Below are positions 16,754 to 23,931 of a stretch of 53,779 bases of DNA, in pieces. Under the pieces are notes generated by a model that was given only the letters and a program-made list of their open reading frames with translations, had not been told where the DNA came from and searched no databases. Position 1 is the first letter of the stretch. Each line of letters begins with the position of its first letter. Source of the DNA: Blautia sp. (GTDB lineage Bacteria > Bacillota > Clostridia > Lachnospirales > Lachnospiraceae). The position numbers and the translations under genes were made by a program. Location: the NCBI GenBank assembly GCA_017463155.1, contig JAFTPT010000047.1:1-53779 (forward strand), read 5' to 3'.

Positions 16754-18039
16754 TTCTTATCCTCCCAGACTACTTTTCCATTGCAGATGGTATATTTGAC
16801 CTTCCCCCTGACTTTCCAGCCATGGAACGGGGTGTTTTTTCCCTTTGAAACAAACGTGTTCCTGTCGATCACGTACTCGTTCTCAGTATCCACGATGATC
16901 ACGTCCGCCCTGTGACCGGGTGCGATGGTCCCGGCGTCGATCCCGAGGATCCTGGCCGGATTGAGGCACATTTTTTCGATCATCTGCCGGAGCGTCAGGA
17001 CGCCTTTCCCGACCAGCTCCGTATAGATCAGCGCCAGGCTCGTCTCCAGCCCCACGATCCCGAAAGCTGCATTTCGCATGGAACCGGACTTATCCTTTGC
17101 GGTATGCGGAGCGTGATCGGTGCTGATCACGTCGATGCTTCCATCCTTCAGTCCTTCGAGCAGCGCATCGACGTCCCTTCTGGTCCTGAGCGGGGGATTC
17201 ATCTTGTAATTCGGGTCATCCCTCGGAATGTCATCCGAGGTGAAGAGCAGGTGATGCGGGCAGACCTCCGCCGTGATCCGGTCGCTTCCCGACTGTTTGA
17301 CGAGTTTCATCATAAAGGCCGCCCCTTCGGTGGAGCAATGGCATAGATGAAGTCTTGCCCCGGTGTCCCGGGCAAGGAGGATGTCCCGTCCCGCGATAAT
17401 ATCCTCCACCGCATTGCAGATTCCCGGAAGGCCGAGACGCTTTGCGTTTTCGTCCTCGTTCATGCAGCCGTCTCCGCGAAGCTCGATGTCCTCGCAGTGA
17501 TCAAATACCGGAATGTCATATCGGGCAGCGATCTTCATGGCCTCCCGCATGAGGCGGGCATTCATCAGGGACTTGCCGTCCTCGGAAAAAGCCCTGACTC
17601 CTGCTGCGGCCAGTCCTTCCAGGTCGGAAAGCTCCTCTCCTTTCTGTCCGCGGGACAATGCCGCAGCCTGAAACACACGGATCGGAGCAACCTGCTCCGC
17701 CTTGTTCTGCACATAGCTGACCCGGTCCGGACTGTCAATCACCGGGCTCGTATTCGGCATTGCCACAACCGTTGTCACACCGCCCCGCGCCGCTGCACGC
17801 GAACCGGTCTCGATATCTTCCTTCTGTGTCTGCCCCGGATCCCGGAAATGAACATGAAGATCCACGATCCCCGGCATAACAAGACAGCCTTCCGCATCGA
17901 TGATACGGTCGTTCTTTTCCCTTGGTGTCAGATCATTGCCGATCTCTCTTACAAACCCGTCGTCCAGATAAAGATCGGCGGTCTCGTCAATTCCCGATGC
18001 CGCATCGACGATGCGCCCTTTTCGAATCAGTATTCCCAC
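16750..18039 (-). CDS. pyrC: Dihydroorotase
   Basis: A class I zinc amidohydrolase that cyclises carbamoyl aspartate. The length is 429 residues. The metal motif HVHFRDPG (about 60-67) is followed by ARGGVTTVVAMPNTSPV (about 83-99). DHCEDIEL, LHLCHCSTEG and STDHAPHT supply the remaining ligands and the catalytic Asp. The start is a GTG at 18039 with AAGGAG 8-9 nt upstream. It is the first gene of the pyr run. No PyrR-binding attenuator stem is evident in its 5' region, and pyrB, pyrAA, pyrAB and pyrR are absent from the window. Confidence 0.96.
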   Translation of the reverse strand: MGILIRKGRIVDAASGIDETADLYLDDGFVREIGNDLTPREKNDRIIDAEGCLVMPGIVDLHVHFRDPGQTQKEDIETGSRAAARGGVTTVVAMPNTSPVIDSPDRVSYVQNKAEQVAPIRVFQAAALSRGQKGEELSDLEGLAAAGVRAFSEDGKSLMNARLMREAMKIAARYDIPVFDHCEDIELRGDGCMNEDENAKRLGLPGICNAVEDIIAGRDILLARDTGARLHLCHCSTEGAAFMMKLVKQSGSDRITAEVCPHHLLFTSDDIPRDDPNYKMNPPLRTRRDVDALLEGLKDGSIDVISTDHAPHTAKDKSGSMRNAAFGIVGLETSLALIYTELVGKGVLTLRQMIEKMCLNPARILGIDAGTIAPGHRADVIIVDTENEYVIDRNTFVSKGKNTPFHGWKVRGKVKYTICNGKVVWEDKK

Positions 18040-18133
18040 GGATCCATTCTCCTTTCATGCTAAAAATGACATTCTTAAGCTACATGATACACGAAACAAT
18101 TGTTTTAATAAAGTCGTTTTTGTGTTTTTATCC

Positions 18134-18162
18134 TTGACAATTCAAAATAGGGGTTATATAAT
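18134..18162 (+). promoter_or_regulatory. Strong cspA promoter
   Basis: Plus strand: -35 TTGACA (18134-18139), 17-bp spacer, -10 TATAAT (18157-18162), all consensus. Transcription from about 18169 gives a leader of about 144 nt. A minus-strand promoter for pyrC may overlap here (TTTATT-17-TATCAT, about 18075-18103), but it is much weaker. Confidence 0.85.
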
Positions 18163-18168
18163 CCAGTA

Positions 18169-18312
18169 TATAAAGAATGTGTAAAGATTATTTGATGTAT
18201 TAAATCACTAGTTTTTAGAGATTATATTTACATGATATAGTCTGTAAAATCTGGTGATTTTTTTCACCAGTAGGTTAGTTTTCTTTTACACAATTTCTAT
18301 GGAGGTAACATC
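18169..18312 (+). promoter_or_regulatory. Structured cold-shock mRNA leader with two mutually exclusive stems
   Basis: The leader is very AT-rich and long, as in many cold-shock genes. The segment CTGGTGATTT (18251-18260) can close a local hairpin with TCACCAG (18264-18270; 7 bp, 6-nt U loop). It can instead pair over 10 bp (one G-U) with AAATCACTAG at 18202-18211. The two cannot form together. The RBS GGAGG is at 18301-18305. Function as a temperature-sensing or attenuating switch is inference. Confidence 0.5.
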
Positions 18313-18513
18313 ATGAACAAAGGAACTGTCAAATGGTTCAACGCAGAAAAAGGTTATGGCTTCATCACCGGAGAAGACGGTGCGGACGTATTCGTTCACT
18401 TTTCTGCGATCAACGGCGAAGGCTTCAAGTCTCTTGAGGAAGGTCAGGCTGTCACCTACGATCTGACCGAAGGCGCTCGTGGAATGCAGGCTGCCAATGT
18501 AACAAAGTTATAA
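18313..18513 (+). CDS. Cold-shock protein (CspA family)
   Basis: A 66-residue OB-fold RNA/DNA chaperone. RNP1 (KGYGFITG, residues 13-20) and RNP2 (VFVHFSAI, about 27-34) are both intact, and KWFNAEKG is the family signature. Such proteins melt mRNA secondary structure and are abundant in the cold or in growth transitions. It has a consensus promoter, a long leader, a strong RBS (GGAGG, 7 nt from the ATG) and a terminator at 18588, so it is monocistronic. It lies opposite to the flanking pyrC and 87-residue genes. Confidence 0.97.
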   Translation: MNKGTVKWFNAEKGYGFITGEDGADVFVHFSAINGEGFKSLEEGQAVTYDLTEGARGMQAANVTKL

Positions 18514-18587
18514 TCGACATTCTGCCAAAGTGGCTGCTTTGGCGAAACAGTATTCGGGCTTACTGCTTCTGCTGACAGCAGTGTATC

Positions 18588-18625
18588 AAAAAAGATGTCG
18601 TCCTCAGGGCGACATCTTTTTTTCA
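18588..18625. terminator. Bidirectional terminator between cspA and the 87-residue gene
   Basis: The stem AAAGATGTCG / CGACATCTTT (18591-18600 with 18610-18619) is flanked by A-runs on the left and T-runs on the right, so it can end both the plus-strand cspA transcript and the minus-strand transcript coming from 18654. A second small hairpin, CCTGCAG/CTGCAGG, lies at 18629-18651. Confidence 0.85.
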
Positions 18626-18653
18626 TACCTGCAGTCCGAAAGGCTGCAGGATA

Positions 18654-18917
18654 TTATTCCGCTTCCTCCGTCATCAGGGAATCCATGTAATCACTCAGCG
18701 CATTGGTGTTGATGACCGTCTCCTGCACTTCTCCTGCTTCCGTCTCCGGCACAGTCGTGACCTTGGAATAGATTGAAAAACCGACCCAGCATACCACTGC
18801 GATGGCGATCAAGGTTCCGATGATCCTCTCCAGCAGCTGAACGCGCTTTTCTTTTTTGATGATCTCTTTTCTGTTTGCCTTCTGTTCCTTGTAGTAGTCA
18901 ACTTTTTTCTGACTCAT
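18654..18917 (-). CDS. Small single-pass membrane protein, function unknown
   Basis: An 87-residue protein with a highly charged, probably coiled-coil N-terminus (KKVDYYKEQKANRKEIIKKEK, about 4-24), one membrane span (about 32-52, IIGTLIAIAVVCWVGFSIY within it) and an acidic C-terminal tail (VPETEAGEVQETV and onwards) expected outside. A type II-like topology with a basic cytoplasmic head is likely. Its own promoter has an extended -10 at 18964-18969. No family is recognised; a role in envelope or protein export would be a guess. Confidence 0.7.
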   Translation of the reverse strand: MSQKKVDYYKEQKANRKEIIKKEKRVQLLERIIGTLIAIAVVCWVGFSIYSKVTTVPETEAGEVQETVINTNALSDYMDSLMTEEAE

Positions 18918-18963
18918 GGTGTTCTATCTCCTTTGTTTCCTATGAAACCACATATTTATATTT

Positions 18964-18972
18964 ATTATAGCA
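18964..18972 (-). promoter_or_regulatory. Extended -10 promoter of the 87-residue protein gene
   Basis: Minus strand TGCTATAAT (TATAAT at 18964-18969), about 47 bp upstream of the ATG at 18917. There is no clear -35. It lies just beyond the degV stop. Confidence 0.6.
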
Positions 18973-18995
18973 CAGGTTTCTGCAAAAGAAAAGAG

Positions 18996-19835
18996 TCAAA
19001 CCGCAACGATTATTCCGCCGTCGCTGGCGTACAGGCTGCTGACGCCGGCCGTATCGAGCACGATCACCTTGACAGGATTCAGTCTCTCCTCGACTGCGGC
19101 TTTAAGCATCATGGCCCTCTCTCTGCAGTTGCAGTTGGAAATGGCCAGAATCCTGTTCTGACTGTCCGCGGTCCTCTCCACGATAAAGTCAAGCATTTTC
19201 TGGAGAGCCCTGTTCATGCCCCGGGCCTGCCCGAGCTGACAGATACTCCCGATGTCGGTAGAGCCCATGATCGGTTTGATCTTGAGGGCGGTGGCGACGA
19301 TCGCCTTGACGCCGGTAAGCCGTCCGTTCTTGCGGAGGGCATCCAGGCTTTCCAGCACAAAATACGTGTTCATGGAATCGATATACTTCTCGACCGTCTG
19401 CACGATCTTTTCAAACTCCATTCCCTGCTCTTCACACTGACGGATCCGGATCGCGATGAGCGTCTCCCCGATGGAAGCCGACCTGGAATTGAAGACGTGG
19501 ATCTTTCTTTTTCCCTGCTCTTCCTCCAGAAGATTTTTGCCGAGAACCGCGCTGTTGTAGGAGCCGCTGAGCTCCGCTGACAGAGTGACCGCATACACAT
19601 GGTCCGCCTCACAGTCAAATGCCTGCCGGTATCTCTCCGGCGAAGGACATGCTGATCTGGGATATGTCGGCGATGCTGCCACCTTGGCCAGAAACGCTTT
19701 CTGGTCGAAGGTCTCGTCATCTATGATCGTCTCATCTTCCACCATAAGCGTAAGAGGTACTGACTCCATTCTGTCGTCATATTTCCATTCTTCCAGAAGT
19801 TCGCCGCAGCTGTCGAGTACTATCTTAAAACTCAC
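18996..19835 (-). CDS. DegV family fatty-acid-binding protein
   Basis: DegV/FakB proteins hold a fatty acid for phosphorylation by FakA. With the start at the GTG at 19835 (GAGG 8 nt upstream) the protein has 279 residues, the usual family length, and begins with SFKIVLDSCGEL, where the first strand normally starts. The frame stays open to 19871. SPTYPRSACPSPERYRQAF (about 54-72) and VTLSAELSGSYNSA (about 82-95) are the lipid-binding and phosphoryl-site motifs. NSRSASIGE follows near 115. C-terminal domain from about 170. It lies downstream of the Spo0A-like gene with about 84 bp between; they may share a transcript. Confidence 0.88.
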   Translation of the reverse strand: MSFKIVLDSCGELLEEWKYDDRMESVPLTLMVEDETIIDDETFDQKAFLAKVAASPTYPRSACPSPERYRQAFDCEADHVYAVTLSAELSGSYNSAVLGKNLLEEEQGKRKIHVFNSRSASIGETLIAIRIRQCEEQGMEFEKIVQTVEKYIDSMNTYFVLESLDALRKNGRLTGVKAIVATALKIKPIMGSTDIGSICQLGQARGMNRALQKMLDFIVERTADSQNRILAISNCNCRERAMMLKAAVEERLNPVKVIVLDTAGVSSLYASDGGIIVAV

Positions 19836-19918
19836 AATGCCGTCCTCTTTTCCATCAAACATAGTTTTCAATACCGCATTTATCTTACCATAGTGCCTTC
19901 GTTTTGAAAAGAGTTTTT

Positions 19919-20272
19919 TTACTGCCTGGCCCGGGATGCGGCGGACGCTTCCCGCAGATGGAGAATGTAGTAGGACAGGCCGTCCAAAAATTCGTAGTTA
20001 GACGGCATTTTGTGGAGCCGGACGCCCATGACCTCTTCCAGTTTTTCCCGGTTGCTCCGCCAGCAGCTGAGCACCACGGTCCGTATGTTGTGCTCGATGT
20101 TCTGCGGTTTTGACTGGTATTTGGTGGCCAGGATCGGATAGATGTCCTTCGTGATCCTGATCGGTCTCTCCTGGCTCTCCAGTGTCAGTTTGACTGCATC
20201 CGCAACATAATAGTATCCTTTGTATTTTGTCGAAACCCCAAGCTGTCGGATTGTAATGTAGATTTCGTTCAT
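19919..20272 (-). CDS. Orphan Spo0A C-terminal-domain DNA-binding protein (no receiver domain)
   Basis: A 117-residue protein that aligns over nearly its whole length with the effector domain of the sporulation master regulator Spo0A: IRQLGVSTKYKGYYYVADAV corresponds to the first helices, and ITKDIYPILATKYQSKPQNI and EHNIRTVVLSCW to the helix-turn-helix. PSNYEFLDGLSYYI is the C-terminal helix. The N-terminal receiver with its phosphorylatable Asp is wholly missing, so binding should not depend on the phosphorelay. In the recognition helix, residues equivalent to the Glu and an Arg are kept, but a neighbouring Arg is replaced by His and a His by Thr, so specificity may be shifted. ATG at 20272 has AGGAGGT 8 nt upstream; the GTG at 20281 lies inside that site. 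The promoter region carries an array of 0A-like boxes (20361-20440). Confidence 0.85.
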   Translation of the reverse strand: MNEIYITIRQLGVSTKYKGYYYVADAVKLTLESQERPIRITKDIYPILATKYQSKPQNIEHNIRTVVLSCWRSNREKLEEVMGVRLHKMPSNYEFLDGLSYYILHLREASAASRARQ

Positions 20273-20342
20273 GCAAAGCACCTCCTGATTATGACGGGTT
20301 TTTTGTACGAAGAAGAGTTGCCGCTTCTTGTGTACGCAAATT

Positions 20343-20371
20343 ATTATACACTTTTATCAGCAAAAACGAAA
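20343..20371 (-). promoter_or_regulatory. Promoter of the Spo0A-like gene
   Basis: Minus strand: a consensus -10 TATAAT (20343-20348). Seventeen to eighteen bp upstream the sequence is TTTCGT or TTTTCG (20366-20371), a poor -35 that is itself the last, weakest unit of the decamer array. Poor -35 with regulator boxes on top of it is the layout of Spo0A-activated SigA promoters. Confidence 0.65.
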
Positions 20372-20440
20372 AAAATCGAGAAAAATCGAGATTAATCGAC
20401 AGATTTCGACATGTCTCGACATGTTTCGACATGTTTCGAC
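20361..20440 (-). repeat. Array of eight 10-bp 0A-box-like repeats, helically phased
   Basis: Eight consecutive decamers without any gap. Read on the minus strand from 20440: GTCGAAACAT, GTCGAAACAT, GTCGAGACAT, GTCGAAATCT, GTCGATTAAT, CTCGATTTTT, CTCGATTTTT, TTCGTTTTTG. The first seven contain TCGA at the same position; with the preceding T the first four give TGTCGA(A/G)A, close to the Spo0A box TGTCGAA. Similarity falls off steadily towards the promoter. Tandem 0A boxes spaced 10 bp are the known mode of Spo0A dimer binding, but usually two or three, not eight. Confidence 0.9.
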
Positions 20441-20452
20441 TGATTATCTGTG

Positions 20453-20492
20453 CATCAAAAAAGTGCCCCGCTGGCGGGACACTTTTTTGATG
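20453..20492. terminator. Bidirectional terminator after htpG
   Basis: Stem of 18 bp with one mismatch (20453-20470 with 20475-20492), including the A-run and T-run ends, and a 4-nt loop CTGG. It ends the htpG transcript on the minus strand and isolates the downstream array from it. Confidence 0.9.
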
Positions 20493-20512
20493 TATATTCA
20501 TTTCATCTTACT

Positions 20513-22579
20513 TCATTTTGCCAGCTTCAGAAGGATCTCATTGCTTCTCTGGACAAATTTCGTCATTTCCTCCGGTGTCAGCTGCCGGTGGCTGATCATG
20601 GCCAGATCGTACAGCTGCTCGCAGATGATCCCGACGGAGTCTCCCTGCTCCTCCTGAACATATTTGACGAGCGGATGATTCGCGTTCAGGACAAGGGTCT
20701 CCTGACCGCCGAACATGGACGGATCCATTCCGTACATGTTGTACATCTTCATCATGTCCTGCATGCGGCGGCTCTCCTCGGACAGGGTGATCATGGCGGC
20801 CACATTCTCATTTCTGAGGCTTTCGACCTTGACTTCAAGCTTCTCCTTGTTCAGGTATCTACGGAAGATCTCCGTGAGCTTTTCCGCTGTTTTGTTGTCG
20901 GTCTTCTGTTCATCCCGGAGTTCTTCGGTCAGATCCGCATCGATCCGAAGGAAACGGACCTCCGGGTTTTTCTGCTCCAGATGGGAGATGAACGGCGAAT
21001 CGATATGATGCTTCAGGATGACCGCATCCTTGCCGGCCTCGCGGAACAGATTGATATACTGGCTCTGTACGACCTCGTCCGTCACATAGTAAACGGTGGT
21101 CTTCTCCGGTTCCTTTTCATCAGCCTTTTCCTCGGTCTCCCCGGATTCCTCCTTTGTTTCCTCCTCGGCGGTCTCTTCCGGCTTCTCTTCCGTCTTCTTG
21201 TTCTCTTCGATGCAGTCCTTCAGAGTCAGGTATTTGCCATCCAGGTTCTTGAACAGGACATAGTCGCTGATCTTCTCGGCAAACTTATCATCCTTGATGC
21301 AGCCGAACTTGATGAACGGACTGATATCGTCCCAGTATTTCTCGTAGGATTCCCGGTCCGTCTTGCACATGCCGGTCAGCTTGTCCGCCACCTTCTTGGT
21401 GATGTACTCGGAGATCTTCTGCACAAAGCCGTCATTCTGAAGCGCCGATCTTGACACGTTCAGCGGAAGGTCCGGGCAGTCGATCACGCCCTTCAGAAGA
21501 AGCAGGAACTCCGGGATCACTTCCTTGATGTTGTCTGCAATGAAGACCTGATTGTTGTAGAGCTTGATGGTTCCTTCGATCGAATCATACTCTGTATTGA
21601 TCTTCGGGAAATACAGGATGCCCTTCAGGTTGAACGGATAATCCATATTAAGATGGATCCAGAAAAGAGGCTCTTTATAATCCAGGAACACCTTGCGGTA
21701 AAAATCCTTATACTCCTCTTCCGTACAGTCGTTGGGATGCTTGGTCCACAATGGCTTTGTATCGCTCAGGGAGACCGGGCGCTTATTGATCTTGACCCTG
21801 TCTCTCGCGGGAGAGATCTCCACGACCTCCTTCTCCCCGTTCTCGTTTTCTTTTTCCTCGGTCTTTGCCTCCTCATGGATATGCTCAACGACCACATCGT
21901 CATCGCGAAGCTCGGATTCGTCGATGGTCTCATATTCCTGCGGGGCATCCGCCTTGGAGAGGAAGATCTCCACAGGCATAAAGGAGCAGTACTTGCCGAT
22001 GACCTCGCGCATACGGTACTCATTCGAGAATTCAACACTGTTCTCATTCAGGAAAAGCGTGATCTCGGTGCCGACCGTGTTCTTATTGCCGTCCTGGATC
22101 TCATAGTCCGTCCCGCCGTCGCAGGCCCAATGGACGGGAACCGCTCCGTCCCGGTAGGAAAGTGTATCGATGTGAACCTCGTCCGCCACCATGAACGCGG
22201 AGTAGAATCCCAGGCCGAAATGCCCGATCATCTGGTCGTCCGTCGTCTTGTCTTTGTACTTTTCAAGGAATTCCGTTGCCCCCGAAAATGCGATCTGGGT
22301 GATGTATTCCTCGACCTCGTCCGCCGTCATACCGATACCGTTATCGATGAATTTCAGGGTCTTTTCCTCCGGGTTGACAATGACCTCGATCCTGGGCTTA
22401 TACCCTTCCGGGAAAGTATACTCGCCCATGATCTCCAGCTTTTTCAGCTTTGTGATGGCGTCGCACCCGTTGGAGATCATCTCCCTTACGAAGATATCGT
22501 GGTCGGAATAGAGCCACTTCTTTATGATCGGAAATATATTCTCGCTGTTGATAGACAGACTGCCTTTCTTTGCTGCCAT
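20513..22579 (-). CDS. htpG: Molecular chaperone HtpG (bacterial Hsp90)
   Basis: A dimeric ATP-dependent chaperone that remodels client proteins. The 688-residue length is normal. The N-terminal ATPase fold of the GHKL type shows REMISNGCDA (about residue 33), DNGIGMTADEVEEY (about 82) and IGHFGLGFYSAFMVAD (about 120-135). The frame is open a further 99 nt upstream, through the promoter, but AAGGAG with correct spacing marks the ATG at 22579. An acidic insertion in the middle or C-terminal domain (about 490-530, with EEKPEETAEEETKEE) is unusual in bacteria and resembles a charged linker. CIRCE and a near-consensus promoter lie upstream. Confidence 0.96.
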   Translation of the reverse strand: MAAKKGSLSINSENIFPIIKKWLYSDHDIFVREMISNGCDAITKLKKLEIMGEYTFPEGYKPRIEVIVNPEEKTLKFIDNGIGMTADEVEEYITQIAFSGATEFLEKYKDKTTDDQMIGHFGLGFYSAFMVADEVHIDTLSYRDGAVPVHWACDGGTDYEIQDGNKNTVGTEITLFLNENSVEFSNEYRMREVIGKYCSFMPVEIFLSKADAPQEYETIDESELRDDDVVVEHIHEEAKTEEKENENGEKEVVEISPARDRVKINKRPVSLSDTKPLWTKHPNDCTEEEYKDFYRKVFLDYKEPLFWIHLNMDYPFNLKGILYFPKINTEYDSIEGTIKLYNNQVFIADNIKEVIPEFLLLLKGVIDCPDLPLNVSRSALQNDGFVQKISEYITKKVADKLTGMCKTDRESYEKYWDDISPFIKFGCIKDDKFAEKISDYVLFKNLDGKYLTLKDCIEENKKTEEKPEETAEEETKEESGETEEKADEKEPEKTTVYYVTDEVVQSQYINLFREAGKDAVILKHHIDSPFISHLEQKNPEVRFLRIDADLTEELRDEQKTDNKTAEKLTEIFRRYLNKEKLEVKVESLRNENVAAMITLSEESRRMQDMMKMYNMYGMDPSMFGGQETLVLNANHPLVKYVQEEQGDSVGIICEQLYDLAMISHRQLTPEEMTKFVQRSNEILLKLAK

Positions 22580-22631
22580 TGTATCGTCTCCTTCTTTCGG
22601 TTTTGATTGCTGTGTTCCAGCTCTATCGTCT

Positions 22632-22660
22632 ATATTAGTACGCCGGAATGCAAAAGTCAA
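22632..22660 (-). promoter_or_regulatory. htpG promoter
   Basis: Minus strand: -35 TTGACT (22655-22660), 17-bp spacer, -10 TAATAT (22632-22637). This is about 50 bp upstream of the htpG ATG. Confidence 0.8.
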
Positions 22661-22667
22661 GAAAAAA

Positions 22668-22694
22668 CTAGCACTCATTCGAAATGAGTGCTAA
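22668..22694 (-). promoter_or_regulatory. CIRCE element (HrcA operator)
   Basis: TAGCACTC-N9-GAGTGCTA, a perfect 8-bp inverted repeat with the CIRCE spacing (plus-strand 22669-22676 and 22686-22693; only the outermost T/A of the consensus deviates on one side). HrcA represses chaperone genes through this site. Here it ends 7 bp upstream of the -35 rather than overlapping or following the promoter, and it starts 10 bp after the nagA stop. Confidence 0.92.
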
Positions 22695-22703
22695 CATCTT
22701 TTG

Positions 22704-23876
22704 TTATCGTATTCTTATGCCGTCCATATAGACCTGTTTCAGGTTCCAGCTTTCATCACAGACTAAAAAGTCCGCTTTTTTCCCTTTCTCGATACTCCCG
22801 ACCTCTTCTGCCGCGCCCAGTACCTCAGCCGGTGTAAGCGAGGCTGCCGTGACAGCTTCCGTCACGGGGATCCCGAAATGGATGGCGTTCACCATATCCT
22901 CAAAAAGATCGGAGGATGCACCCGCCAGGGTTCCGTCCGAAAGTCTCGCCGCACGGTCCTTCAGGGTCACCTGCTGGCCGCCCAGCTCATAGACCCCGTC
23001 CGGCATGCCGCAGCACCGCATGGCGTCGGAGATCAGGCATATCTGTCCCGGAAACAGCCGGAATGCCATTCGGATGACCGAGGGGTGAATATGCAGGCCA
23101 TCGCAGATCAGTTCCGCCGTCACATTCGCCTGCTCACAGGCGGCTCCGATCAGACCGGGGGTACGATGATGGAGCGGCGGCATTGCATTGAAGAGATGCG
23201 TCACATGTGAGGCCCCTGCCGAAAATGCAGCCGACGCCTCTTCGTAGGAAGCATCCGTGTGCCCGGCCGATACCCGGCAGCAGGAGGATACTTCGCGTAT
23301 GAATTCAACCGCTCCGGGAAGCTCCGGGGCGATATCCACGACCCTGATCAGGCCTCCGCAGGCTTCCTGCAGGCGGAAAACAGCCTGCGCATCCGGCGCC
23401 TTCAGGTATTCACGATTCTGTGCCCCACGCCTTTTTTCAGAAAAGAACGGGCCTTCCATGTGGATACCGGCCAGCCTGGCGCCTGCTTCGGGACGGTCTG
23501 TCCTGTATTGACAGGCAGTATAAAAAGCCCGCTCCAGTACGTCATATGGAAGGGTCATGGAAGCGGGTGCAAAGGTCGTGACGCCCCGGGAGGCAAGATA
23601 TGTCCCGATCCTCCGAAGGCCGTCCTCCGATCCATCCGAGAAATCACACCCCGAATTCCCGTGTATATGCATATCTACCAGGCCGGGAAGCACGAGAAGG
23701 CCTCCGAGGTCCACGGACGGTTCCGTATCTGTATTGTCCGCATCCCGCTCCGATGACAGAGGATGCCCTTTTCCGGATTCCGGAGATATATTCCGGAATC
23801 TCCCGTTCTCTACGGAAAAGCCGGCTTTCACAAAGCCGGCTTCTCCGAGAAATACCTTCGCATGACAGTATCTCAT
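22704..23876 (-). CDS. nagA: N-acetylglucosamine-6-phosphate deacetylase
   Basis: It removes the acetyl group of GlcNAc-6-P during amino-sugar use and wall recycling. The length is 390 residues. LPGLVDMHIHGNSGCDF (about 62-78) carries the HxH-type metal motif. AGIHMEGPFFSEKRRG (about 137-152) has the metal Glu. SAGHTDASYEEA (about 200) and THLFNAMPPLHHR supply the remaining His residues, and LISDAM the catalytic Asp (about 285). The start has GGGAG 6 nt away. No nagB, nagK or PTS gene is adjacent. Two strong hairpins are written into its first codons (23776-23841). Confidence 0.95.
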   Translation of the reverse strand: MRYCHAKVFLGEAGFVKAGFSVENGRFRNISPESGKGHPLSSERDADNTDTEPSVDLGGLLVLPGLVDMHIHGNSGCDFSDGSEDGLRRIGTYLASRGVTTFAPASMTLPYDVLERAFYTACQYRTDRPEAGARLAGIHMEGPFFSEKRRGAQNREYLKAPDAQAVFRLQEACGGLIRVVDIAPELPGAVEFIREVSSCCRVSAGHTDASYEEASAAFSAGASHVTHLFNAMPPLHHRTPGLIGAACEQANVTAELICDGLHIHPSVIRMAFRLFPGQICLISDAMRCCGMPDGVYELGGQQVTLKDRAARLSDGTLAGASSDLFEDMVNAIHFGIPVTEAVTAASLTPAEVLGAAEEVGSIEKGKKADFLVCDESWNLKQVYMDGIRIR

Positions 23877-23931
23877 AAATCTCCCGTTCCGGCCATGTCA
23901 AGGCCGGTAATTATCCTGATCAGTGCCTGTG

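Noticed and set aside
18040-18133. PyrR attenuator or riboswitch before pyrC
   Set aside because: No terminator/antiterminator pair or PyrR-binding loop could be drawn.
20361-20440. CRISPR-like or simple satellite repeat
   Set aside because: Units are contiguous without spacers and only 10 bp long, with position-specific decay and a gene-specific place; a binding array fits better.
22580-22678. In-frame N-terminal extension of HtpG
   Set aside because: It would translate through the -35, -10 and CIRCE; the RBS fits the ATG at 22579.
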